In this document: positions 6,433 to 11,794 of the stretch, piece after piece
How the letters are laid out: each line of letters opens with the position of its first letter
Numbering within the stretch: position 1 is the first letter of the stretch
Program-made: the position numbers and the translations under genes
The notes under the pieces: generated by a model
Databases searched by the model: none
Told to the model about the DNA's origin: nothing
Seen by the model: only the letters and a program-made list of their open reading frames with translations
Source of the DNA: Desulfobacteraceae bacterium
GTDB lineage: Bacteria; Desulfobacterota; Desulfobacteria; Desulfobacterales; UBA11574
NCBI GenBank assembly: GCA_002868985.1
Contig: PKTV01000055.1
Location: 1 to 11,794, forward strand
DNA length: 11,794 nt
Direction: 5' to 3'

Positions 6433-7362
6433 ATGAAATGGATCGAAGCAAAAGTCATTTTTAATTTCAAAGACAAACAATTGGCTGTAGATCTCATATC
6501 CAATCTGTTCTACGACCTTGAACTTACAGGCGTCGTCATCGAAACACCGGAGATAGACTCTCTGGAAGATTGGGGAAACGATGCCATCGTACCCGAAAAA
6601 AATGCGGTCATCGGTTATCTCCCCTGCGACGAAAAATTGGAAAAAAGGCAAAAATTCGTTGAAGAGAATTTGTTACGGCTCGAAGAAAAAAACGGTATTG
6701 AATGCAAAATTGTTTACTCTGATATAAATCAAGAAGATTGGGCTCAAACATGGAAAACTTATTTTCGGCCTGAAAGAATCACAGAAAATATCGTCGTAAA
6801 ACCCACATGGCGGGAATATATTCGAGAGCATGATGAAATCGTACTTGAAATCGATCCTGGAATGGCCTTTGGGACCGGCACCCATCCCACAACCCGCATG
6901 TGCATCACCATGATTGAAAAATATCTGAAAAGAAACGGTATGTTTCTGGATATAGGAACCGGGTCGGGGATCCTTATGATTGCCGCCGCAAAGCTTGGCG
7001 AAATCGAGGTTTGGGGAACGGACAACGATAATGTTGCTATGGAGACCGCCTACAAAAACTTAATACAAAACAGGATATCAGAATCGAATTTTAAAATTTT
7101 AGCCGCAGATCTTGTCGATCAGATAACGGAACAGTTTGATCTTGTTGCGGCAAATCTAACAACCAAAACGATTTTAATTCTTCTTGAGAGTGTCGAGAGG
7201 GTGCTGGTTCAAGACGGCATATTTGTCTGTTCCGGTATCCTTGAAAAAGATAAGGATGAAGTTTTAAAGAAAATGAAAGATCTGAGTTTTGATCTCATTG
7301 AAATCCTGGCCAAAGAAGAGTGGCTTTCAATCGCTTGCCGTTCAAAGAGACACCTAACTTGA
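6433..7362 (+). CDS. prmA: Ribosomal protein L11 methyltransferase
   Basis: 309 residues, the normal size. AAAGGAA lies 12 nt before the ATG, inside the end of the upstream gene. Seen: an N-terminal substrate-recognition domain (about 1-90), then EDWAQTWKTYFRP (101-113), the PrmA hallmark, DPGMAFGTGTHPTT (141-154), and SAM-binding motif I DIGTGSGIL (173-181). Also present are GTDND (195-199) with the acidic residue that holds the ribose, and DLVAANLTT (236-244) at the position of the usual ANIL motif. Family role: trimethylates the N-terminal alpha-amino group and lysines of ribosomal protein L11 in the cytoplasm using SAM. The family motif after AN is LTT rather than ILA, a minor deviation. 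It is placed between a radical SAM gene and a FAD oxidoreductase, with 3-nt and 11-nt gaps, consistent with one operon. Confidence 0.92.
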   Translation: MKWIEAKVIFNFKDKQLAVDLISNLFYDLELTGVVIETPEIDSLEDWGNDAIVPEKNAVIGYLPCDEKLEKRQKFVEENLLRLEEKNGIECKIVYSDINQEDWAQTWKTYFRPERITENIVVKPTWREYIREHDEIVLEIDPGMAFGTGTHPTTRMCITMIEKYLKRNGMFLDIGTGSGILMIAAAKLGEIEVWGTDNDNVAMETAYKNLIQNRISESNFKILAADLVDQITEQFDLVAANLTTKTILILLESVERVLVQDGIFVCSGILEKDKDEVLKKMKDLSFDLIEILAKEEWLSIACRSKRHLT

Positions 7363-7373
7363 GCGACAATAAA

Positions 7374-8543
7374 ATGAGACCTGAATTACCCCAAAAAGCC
7401 AACGTTGTCATTGTCGGCAGCGGCATTATCGGCGCCGTCATTGCCTATTACTTGACCCGAAAGGGGATAAGCGATGTGCTCGTTCTGGAGCAGGGTGAAA
7501 TCGGTTCTCAAGGGGCCACCTCCGCCTGCCTGGGGGGCTTGAGAACCCAGTTTTCTACCGCCGTGAACATCCGGTTCTCGTTGATTTCACGGAAAGTGTA
7601 TCGACGGTTCAAAGAAGAATTCGGGGTTGATCCCGGCTTCAAACCTTACGGTTACCTGTTTCTGGCAACAACACCAAAACAGTGGACGATTTTCAAAAGT
7701 ACGTCTCGTCTGATGAAGGTGTTGGATGTTCCCGTTGAATCACTTTCACCTCAAGAGGTTTCCCGGCGCTGGCCGTTTATCCGAGTCGATGATCTTTCAG
7801 GCGGATCGTATACCAAAGAAGACGGCTTTTATAGTCCCATAGAAATCCTTCAGACCTATGTCAAAAAGGCCCGTCAGGGGGGCACTGTTTTCATGGAAAA
7901 AGTTCAGGTCACCGGCATATCGATTAATAACAACAGTGCTGTTGGTATACAAACAAAAGATGCACACAACATCAAAGCAGGTATTGTTGTTAATGCAGCC
8001 GGCCCCTGGGCCGGTCGAGTGGCATCCATGGCCGGACTGGAGTTACCCATAGTCCCTTTAAAGCGCCATCTCTTTTTTACCGACACCTTTCATGAAATTC
8101 CGGATATCTTTCCCATGGTGATTGATGTTGATTCCGGATGGTACATGAAACGGGAGGGTCGGGGACTTATTTTGGGTGGACCCACGGGCAGTAAATCTTT
8201 CAGCCAGCATGTCGATTTCGATGCTAAGGAATGGACCGCCGAAAAGTCGATACAACGCATTCCCGCTCTTGAGCGCGCAAAGATTATTCGCGGCTGGGTG
8301 GGACATTATGAAATGACGCCGGATCATCATGCGGTAATCGGTGCGTTTCCGGAACTTCGAAATTTTATCTGCGCTGCCGGTTTTTCCGGCCACGGATTCC
8401 AGCACGCACCGGCAGCCGGCATGATCGTTGCCGAACTCATCGCAAACGGCAAGGCCGAAACCGAAGATATTTACCCTTTACGACCCACCCGCTTTAAGGA
8501 AAACGATCTGATCTACGAACCCATTACGGCATTTCGGGACTAG
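7374..8543 (+). CDS. FAD-dependent oxidoreductase, DAO family (sarcosine/glycine oxidase-like)
   Basis: 389 residues from ATG 7374, 11 nt after the prmA stop. The frame is open further upstream: TTG 7359 overlaps the prmA stop, and an ATG-less extension to 7320 lies inside prmA. The chosen ATG leaves a normal lead of about 10 residues before the Rossmann motif. Seen: GSGIIG (15-20) with the ribose-binding Glu39 in VLEQ. The segment AAGPWAG is the second FAD contact, and the C-terminal signature GFSGHGFQHAPAAG is typical of sarcosine-oxidase-like DAO proteins. Family role: FAD-linked oxidation of a secondary or primary amine or an amino acid in the cytoplasm; substrate cannot be read from sequence. 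A cysteine at 52 follows the GATSA loop where some relatives bind FAD or iron. The stop TAG (8541-8543) is formed exactly at the boundary of the palindromic element that follows. Confidence 0.9.
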   Translation: MRPELPQKANVVIVGSGIIGAVIAYYLTRKGISDVLVLEQGEIGSQGATSACLGGLRTQFSTAVNIRFSLISRKVYRRFKEEFGVDPGFKPYGYLFLATTPKQWTIFKSTSRLMKVLDVPVESLSPQEVSRRWPFIRVDDLSGGSYTKEDGFYSPIEILQTYVKKARQGGTVFMEKVQVTGISINNNSAVGIQTKDAHNIKAGIVVNAAGPWAGRVASMAGLELPIVPLKRHLFFTDTFHEIPDIFPMVIDVDSGWYMKREGRGLILGGPTGSKSFSQHVDFDAKEWTAEKSIQRIPALERAKIIRGWVGHYEMTPDHHAVIGAFPELRNFICAAGFSGHGFQHAPAAGMIVAELIANGKAETEDIYPLRPTRFKENDLIYEPITAFRD

Positions 8544-8684
8544 AACCTATCTCAAAAACAATCTAAGTGCCCATGGCAGTGTTGCGAAACGGTTCAAAAT
8601 GCTCACATACTGCGTGTATGCTCCGCTTTTTCTCCCTTTCGCGCCTTGCCCTGAACCCTAATCTTATTTTTGAAATAGGTTCTA
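8541..8684. mobile_element. TA-flanked palindromic MITE-like element between convergent genes
   Basis: The ends 8541-8560 and 8665-8684 are inverted repeats matching at 18 of 20 positions. The similarity continues inward with gaps toward the centre, where CATAC and GTATG arms close a small loop. The whole segment is therefore one imperfect palindrome of about 70 nt per arm. Dinucleotide TA sits at both outer edges, with GAACC (8543) and GGTTC (8682) as the first and last element bases. This fits a TA target duplication of the IS630/Tc1-mariner type. No coding capacity was seen, so any movement would need a transposase supplied elsewhere. It fills nearly the whole gap between two converging genes and could act as a bidirectional terminator. 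I have an impression of similar dispersed repeats in Desulfobacterales genomes, but cannot check it here. Confidence 0.55.
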
Positions 8685-8692
8685 TGGCCCTG

Positions 8693-9799
8693 CTAGTAGT
8701 CTTTTCCAAGCAAATGCACATTTCCGATACGGACATTTTTGAGACCGGACTTTTCAGCAACCGCCTTGCAGCGCAGGGCATGTGATTTGGACGTTGTGGG
8801 AAGGTCGCTGAGATAAAACTGCGGGTAAAACGCCAGCAGACTGTAAGGAATCTCCGGGTTGAGGGATGAAATAAACGCAGCGATGTTTTCGACTTCGGGT
8901 TCATCCACATACCCGGGAACAAGCAGCGTGCTGGCAATGAGAAACGGCGGCTCGGGTCTTTGATCTGTCCACCTGGCTAATATTCGAAAATTATCCAAAG
9001 TCTTTTGGTTTGTTACGCCGCAAAGAGCAAGATGAATGCCCTCATCCCAGGCCTTTAGATCAAACTTTATACAGCCCCCGGAGCTTAAAGACAGATCCGC
9101 CATCATGGTGAGAAACGGCCGCTGCATTGAACCGTTGGTCTCCCAGCATATGCGCAAAATGCGATGATCAGCATATTTAAGAGCCATTTTGGATGTTTTA
9201 ACGGCATGGAGAATCTGGGGTGTGGGGTCTCCGCCAAAATAGCAGATACAGTTGGTCTTTTGGTCCACCGCATGAGCAAGTTGTTTTGAAGTAAGCTTTT
9301 GAGCGTAAAACGTTTTCGTCTTAAAATGGTAGTTTTGACAGTACAGACAATTAAACCCGCAGGCATGATAAAATACGGCCAAATTCTTATAACCGTATTC
9401 AGGGCCTTTGGTAGCCGCATATTCGGGATATCCGCAGCCCGTACCTCCCGGGCAGACAAAGTCCCCCACACAGTTGGTGGGAAGGGGATCATAATAGTAG
9501 GACAGATTCCCCTCATGCGGCCTTCCGCCGGAGATTCGGCTGTTTTTAACCCGCCGAAGTCCACAAAAGCCAACGCTGTTTTCAGGAATTTTACAATCAT
9601 GGACACACAGGCCACAGGCAACGCCGTCTACTGCATTCGGGGGATTCTCCGGAAGGCCATAGGCCCTGCGGCTGCGATCATGAACCGCCTTGATTTGCGG
9701 CCAGACATTGTCGAAACGCACCCGGATACAGTCGGCGCAAAAGCCGATGGTGTTGGATATGTTTTTTGCGCTTTTATCGCAGGAATTACATTTACCCAT
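8693..9799 (-). CDS. Cysteine-rich radical SAM protein (AmrS / PflA-activase type) with N-terminal zinc ribbon
   Basis: 368 residues using ATG 9799. The frame extends to TTG 9838, but that codon is the -35 box of a strong promoter, so the extension is rejected. Cys4, 7, 21 and 24 form a CxxC-13-CxxC zinc ribbon directly at the N-terminus. Next is CGLCVHDC with a later GFCGLR (62-82), matching the cysteine-rich leader of the AmmeMemoRadiSam radical SAM family. A CVGDFVCPGGTGC cluster follows (110-122). The SAM/4Fe-4S motif CGFNCLYCQN has Cys147, 151 and 154 in CX3CX2C spacing, followed by CYFGGDPTPQ, the GGEP equivalent, and IKFDLKAWDEG. Many additional cysteines suggest at least one extra metal or cluster site. 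Family relatives generate glycyl or other protein radicals or act in the AMMECR1-MEMO system. Neither partner gene nor a glycyl-radical enzyme is in this window, so the target is unknown. Convergent to the oxidoreductase across the palindromic element. Confidence 0.88.
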   Translation of the reverse strand: MGKCNSCDKSAKNISNTIGFCADCIRVRFDNVWPQIKAVHDRSRRAYGLPENPPNAVDGVACGLCVHDCKIPENSVGFCGLRRVKNSRISGGRPHEGNLSYYYDPLPTNCVGDFVCPGGTGCGYPEYAATKGPEYGYKNLAVFYHACGFNCLYCQNYHFKTKTFYAQKLTSKQLAHAVDQKTNCICYFGGDPTPQILHAVKTSKMALKYADHRILRICWETNGSMQRPFLTMMADLSLSSGGCIKFDLKAWDEGIHLALCGVTNQKTLDNFRILARWTDQRPEPPFLIASTLLVPGYVDEPEVENIAAFISSLNPEIPYSLLAFYPQFYLSDLPTTSKSHALRCKAVAEKSGLKNVRIGNVHLLGKDY

Positions 9800-9809
9800 A
9801 ACAATCTGG

Positions 9810-9838
9810 ATTATAATTGATGTTTCATCAGTTTTCAA
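9810..9838 (-). promoter_or_regulatory. Near-consensus sigma70 promoter for the cysteine-rich radical SAM gene
   Basis: On the minus strand TTGAAA (9833-9838), a 17-nt spacer and a perfect TATAAT (9810-9815). Only 10 nt separate the -10 from the ATG at 9799, so transcription is expected to start at or within a few bases of the start codon. No Shine-Dalgarno lies between. This implies a leaderless or nearly leaderless mRNA and fixes the start codon. Confidence 0.65.
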
Positions 9839-9937
9839 TTAACATTAATGGATCATCTTCAAATTGGAGATTTTTAAGGCAACAAAAACATTTCCAAAAA
9901 AAGAAGGCTTTGATAAAACAATCAGAAAACATACACT

Positions 9938-9969
9938 CGAACCCTTGAATCCTTGAACCCTGGAACCCT
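9938..9969 (+). repeat. Four tandem copies of an 8-bp unit (TGAACCCT-like)
   Basis: Units at 9938-9945, 9946-9953, 9954-9961 and 9962-9969 read CGAACCCT, TGAATCCT, TGAACCCT and GGAACCCT. Each differs from TGAACCCT by at most one base. The array sits between the divergent radical SAM and M28 peptidase genes, about 40 nt before the peptidase start, on the 5' side of its ribosome binding site. It may be a short variable-number repeat. Confidence 0.7.
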
Positions 9970-10007
9970 TTCTCCCAACGAATAGGGAGAAGAATCACAT
10001 TGGTTTG

Positions 10008-10991
10008 ATGAATTTCCGATTTATCTTTTTTTCCATATGCTTTATATTTTTTTCCATTGACCCCATCAATGCCGTAAGAGCTGAGATATTGATGATTGAT
10101 ATTCAAACAACCAAACAACGATTGCAGGATCATGTAAAAACGCTGACGATCACCATCGGTGAACGGAGTGTTTTATTACCCGATAATATTGAAAAGACCA
10201 GAGCCTACATCGAAAAATTTTACCAGGATATCTGTGTTCCGGTGCACTGTGAGCCCTATCCGTATCGGAATTTCACAGTTTCAAATGTCGTGGCCCAAGT
10301 TTCTTTTTGCGAAAACCCCACGAAATATTATCTTGTTGGTGCGCATTATGATTCGGTGGCCGGAACCGTGGGTGCTGACGACAATGCCAGTGCCGTTGCG
10401 GTTCAACTGGAGACGGCCCGTCATTTGATGATGCTGAAAGATCACCGCGAAATGAATCTGGCAGTAAAGTTTGTCTCGTTTCCCCTCGAAGAACCGCCGA
10501 CGTTCGGTACCCGGCACATGGGGAGTAGTGTTTACGCCCACAATGCCTGGAAATCAAACGAACAGATCGACGGCATGATCTGTCTGGAGATGGTCGGTTA
10601 TACCTGTCATGATAAGGGCTGCCAGGATTATCCGTTTCCATTGATGTTTTTCGACTACCCCAAACAGGGAAACTTTATCGGCATTGTTGGCAATTTTAAA
10701 TCCAGAAAATTTACAAATGATTTGTTTGAGGCGTTTGGCAGGAATCCGGATCTTCCTGTGGTCAGACTTACAGTTCCAGCGGGAGGATTCATGCTTCCTT
10801 CTGTTCGACTCAGCGATCATTCTTCATTCTGGCACAGAGGTTACAAGGCTGTCATGGTGACCGATACGGCCTTTTACCGAAACCCCCATTATCACCGGAT
10901 CTCAGACACTATGGAAAAACTGGACTATACCTTCATGGCCGAACTGGTAAAGAGTTTGCTTCTATATTTTTGTTCCCACTCCAAGTCATAA
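10008..10991 (+). CDS. Exported M28-family zinc peptidase
   Basis: 327 residues from ATG 10008; a TTG is directly before it (10005), and AGGGAGAAG lies about 15 nt upstream. Residues 1-25 are a hydrophobic signal peptide with a plausible cleavage after AVRA, so the enzyme acts outside the cytoplasm. Seen (numbered from the ATG): GAHYDS with His113 and Asp115, ADDNASA with bridging Asp124 or Asp125, PLEEPP with the catalytic Glu and next Glu (161-162), CLEMVGY with Glu194, and NPHYHRISDT with His296 as the last ligand. This is the full two-zinc set of M28. Family role: aminopeptidases or carboxypeptidases releasing single residues, or in some branches glutaminyl cyclase; the present pattern NPHYHxxxDTxxKLDY is typical of the peptidases. 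No terminator of note follows. Substrate unknown. It probably has its own transcription unit. Confidence 0.92.
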   Translation: MNFRFIFFSICFIFFSIDPINAVRAEILMIDIQTTKQRLQDHVKTLTITIGERSVLLPDNIEKTRAYIEKFYQDICVPVHCEPYPYRNFTVSNVVAQVSFCENPTKYYLVGAHYDSVAGTVGADDNASAVAVQLETARHLMMLKDHREMNLAVKFVSFPLEEPPTFGTRHMGSSVYAHNAWKSNEQIDGMICLEMVGYTCHDKGCQDYPFPLMFFDYPKQGNFIGIVGNFKSRKFTNDLFEAFGRNPDLPVVRLTVPAGGFMLPSVRLSDHSSFWHRGYKAVMVTDTAFYRNPHYHRISDTMEKLDYTFMAELVKSLLLYFCSHSKS

Positions 10992-11227
10992 CATATAATG
11001 AAACTCCCCACCGCAAGCGGACAGAGTATTAAAAACGATAATAAAATAATCATTCTTAGGCAGTGTGTGCCTCAATTACTAGTGGATAGAAGCATTTTTT
11101 TTAAGTTTTTACTATAAATACTGCAATAAAAGCGTTTTATGTATTGACTTTCTGTTTTTGTTGCTGCATCTTCAAAAAAAGCAGGGATTATTAGGCATGG
11201 ACAATAACAAACAAAGGGAGGGAACAA

Positions 11228-11491
11228 ATGACAAAAGCTGAATTGGTCGAAAAGATGGCTAACGATGCGGGCATTACAAAGGTTGCAGCTAAAGCGGCAT
11301 TGGAATCATTTCTTGACGGTGTTACAAAAGGCCTGAAGAAAAGAAACAGCAGGGTAACTTTAGTCGGTTTTGGATCATTCAAAAAGGTCTATCGAAAGAC
11401 CCGAATGGGACGTAATCCACAAACAGGTGAAAAAATCAAGATTAAGGGCAAAAATGCTGTTACTTTTAAGGCGGGAAAAAATCTTCAATAG
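11228..11491 (+). CDS. HU-family DNA-binding protein
   Basis: 87 residues, a normal length. ATG 11228 is preceded by a strong AGGGAGGG ribosome binding site with about 5 nt spacing, as expected for an abundant protein. Seen: MTKAELVEKMAND helix start, GVTKGL (31-36), VGFGSFKK (46-53) and the beta-arm tip GRNPQTG (61-67) whose Pro64 intercalates into DNA in the family, followed by a lysine-rich end to KAGKNLQ. Role: bends and compacts DNA in the nucleoid as a homo- or heterodimer; IHF subunits share the fold, but the sequence is closer to HU. Upstream, TTGACT at 11144-11149 is a possible -35 without a convincing -10 at the right distance. The gene stands alone and ends in a strong terminator. 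Confidence 0.95.
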   Translation: MTKAELVEKMANDAGITKVAAKAALESFLDGVTKGLKKRNSRVTLVGFGSFKKVYRKTRMGRNPQTGEKIKIKGKNAVTFKAGKNLQ

Positions 11492-11525
11492 AAAAATTTC
11501 CACAGTGTTTTGATCGTCTTCTTCA

Positions 11526-11560
11526 GGGCAAATCCATTTCACAGGATTTGCCCTTTTCTT
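11526..11560 (+). terminator. Rho-independent terminator of the HU gene
   Basis: A perfect 10-bp stem, GGGCAAATCC (11526-11535) with GGATTTGCCC (11544-11553), closes an 8-nt loop and is directly followed by TTTTCTT. It lies 34 nt after the HU stop codon. The minus side lacks a T-run, so it is directional. Confidence 0.93.
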
Positions 11561-11794
11561 ATCGGTCTTTAGATGTATGCCATGGGCAGAGAGAATCCTC
11601 GCCTAAGGGTTTGGGAAACATATACATGTCCAGAACGATTTTTCCACACCCACTATCTTGTGCTTTTCTCCCGGGATAGATTATAGTGGAATATCGTTTT
11701 ACCTGAATTTTGTGATCGTAATTGATCGAGTGATAGTGTACGAACAGCGGTATCCAAAGCTTTCACTCAATCCTTTGCTTCTACCCTGACAAGT

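Noticed and set aside
7320..7373. Upstream extension of the FAD oxidoreductase into the end of prmA.
   Set aside because: The extension would add 18 unconserved-looking residues before the Rossmann strand, and ATG 7374 gives normal spacing to the GxGxxG motif.
9299..9820. 173-codon plus-strand frame opposite the radical SAM gene.
   Set aside because: It is antisense to a gene with clear motifs; its composition looks like a shadow frame.
9799..9838. N-terminal extension of the minus-strand radical SAM protein from TTG 9838.
   Set aside because: The TTG is the -35 box and the extension contains the perfect TATAAT; no ribosome binding site lies before it, and the zinc ribbon begins right after ATG 9799.
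11007..11030. CCGC-AA-GCGG mini-hairpin after the M28 peptidase gene.
   Set aside because: Only a 4-bp stem with a 2-nt loop and no T-run; too weak to call a terminator, though it may be a decayed repeat.
11559..11762. A 67-codon open frame on the minus strand, ending just left of 11562, containing LDMYMFPKPLGED.
   Set aside because: No ATG, GTG or TTG occurs in its first two thirds, no ribosome binding site precedes the internal ATG codons, and no family is recognised; probably chance.

Overview
The window reads as ordinary chromosome of a Gram-negative bacterium, most likely a sulfate-reducer-type member of the Desulfobacterota (former Deltaproteobacteria). This is inferred from several points: lipoprotein and Sec signal peptides, a radical SAM gene beside prmA, an AmrS-like radical SAM protein, a DAO-type oxidoreductase, and dispersed palindromic repeats of a style I associate with Desulfobacterales. 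No rRNA, tRNA, CRISPR array, phage gene or transposase gene was seen. Base composition is uneven by eye: roughly 1-3870 is GC-richer, and 3870-7360 is AT-richer.

Layout. Position 1-726 is the C-terminal half of a D-aminoacylase-type amidohydrolase, cut by the window edge. Two hairpins follow (754-793 and 815-860). Next come a META-domain secreted protein, whose signal peptide is one frame away from its mature part across a run of nine T (890-1628), and a small exported protein with an acidic calcium-type loop (1662-2195). A patatin-like phospholipase lipoprotein (2519-3868) has its own 323-nt upstream region with a good promoter. A 656-nt stretch without convincing genes follows. yjbQ runs leftward (4525-4941), divergent from a rightward cluster: a radical SAM protein (5137-6429), prmA (6433-7362) and a FAD-dependent oxidoreductase (7374-8543). 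The cluster is spaced by 3 and 11 nt and is probably one operon.

A ~140-bp imperfect palindrome flanked by TA (8541-8684) separates the oxidoreductase from a convergent, leftward cysteine-rich radical SAM gene of the AmrS/PflA-activase type (8693-9799). That gene has a near-consensus sigma70 promoter ending 10 nt before its ATG, so its mRNA is probably leaderless. Rightward beyond it are four 8-bp tandem repeats, an exported M28 zinc peptidase (10008-10991), and an HU-type DNA-binding protein (11228-11491) with a strong intrinsic terminator. The last ~230 nt hold no convincing gene.

How the genes fit together: the extracytoplasmic group (META protein, acidic-loop protein, patatin lipoprotein, M28 peptidase) suggests envelope or periplasmic functions. 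The radical SAM-prmA pair is translationally close and may act together, but nothing in the sequence fixes a shared substrate. I do not see a clearly new defence or biosynthetic system. The best leads are the T9 frameshift, the TA-flanked palindromic element that supplies a stop codon, the probable leaderless radical SAM gene, and the two uncharacterised radical SAM proteins.
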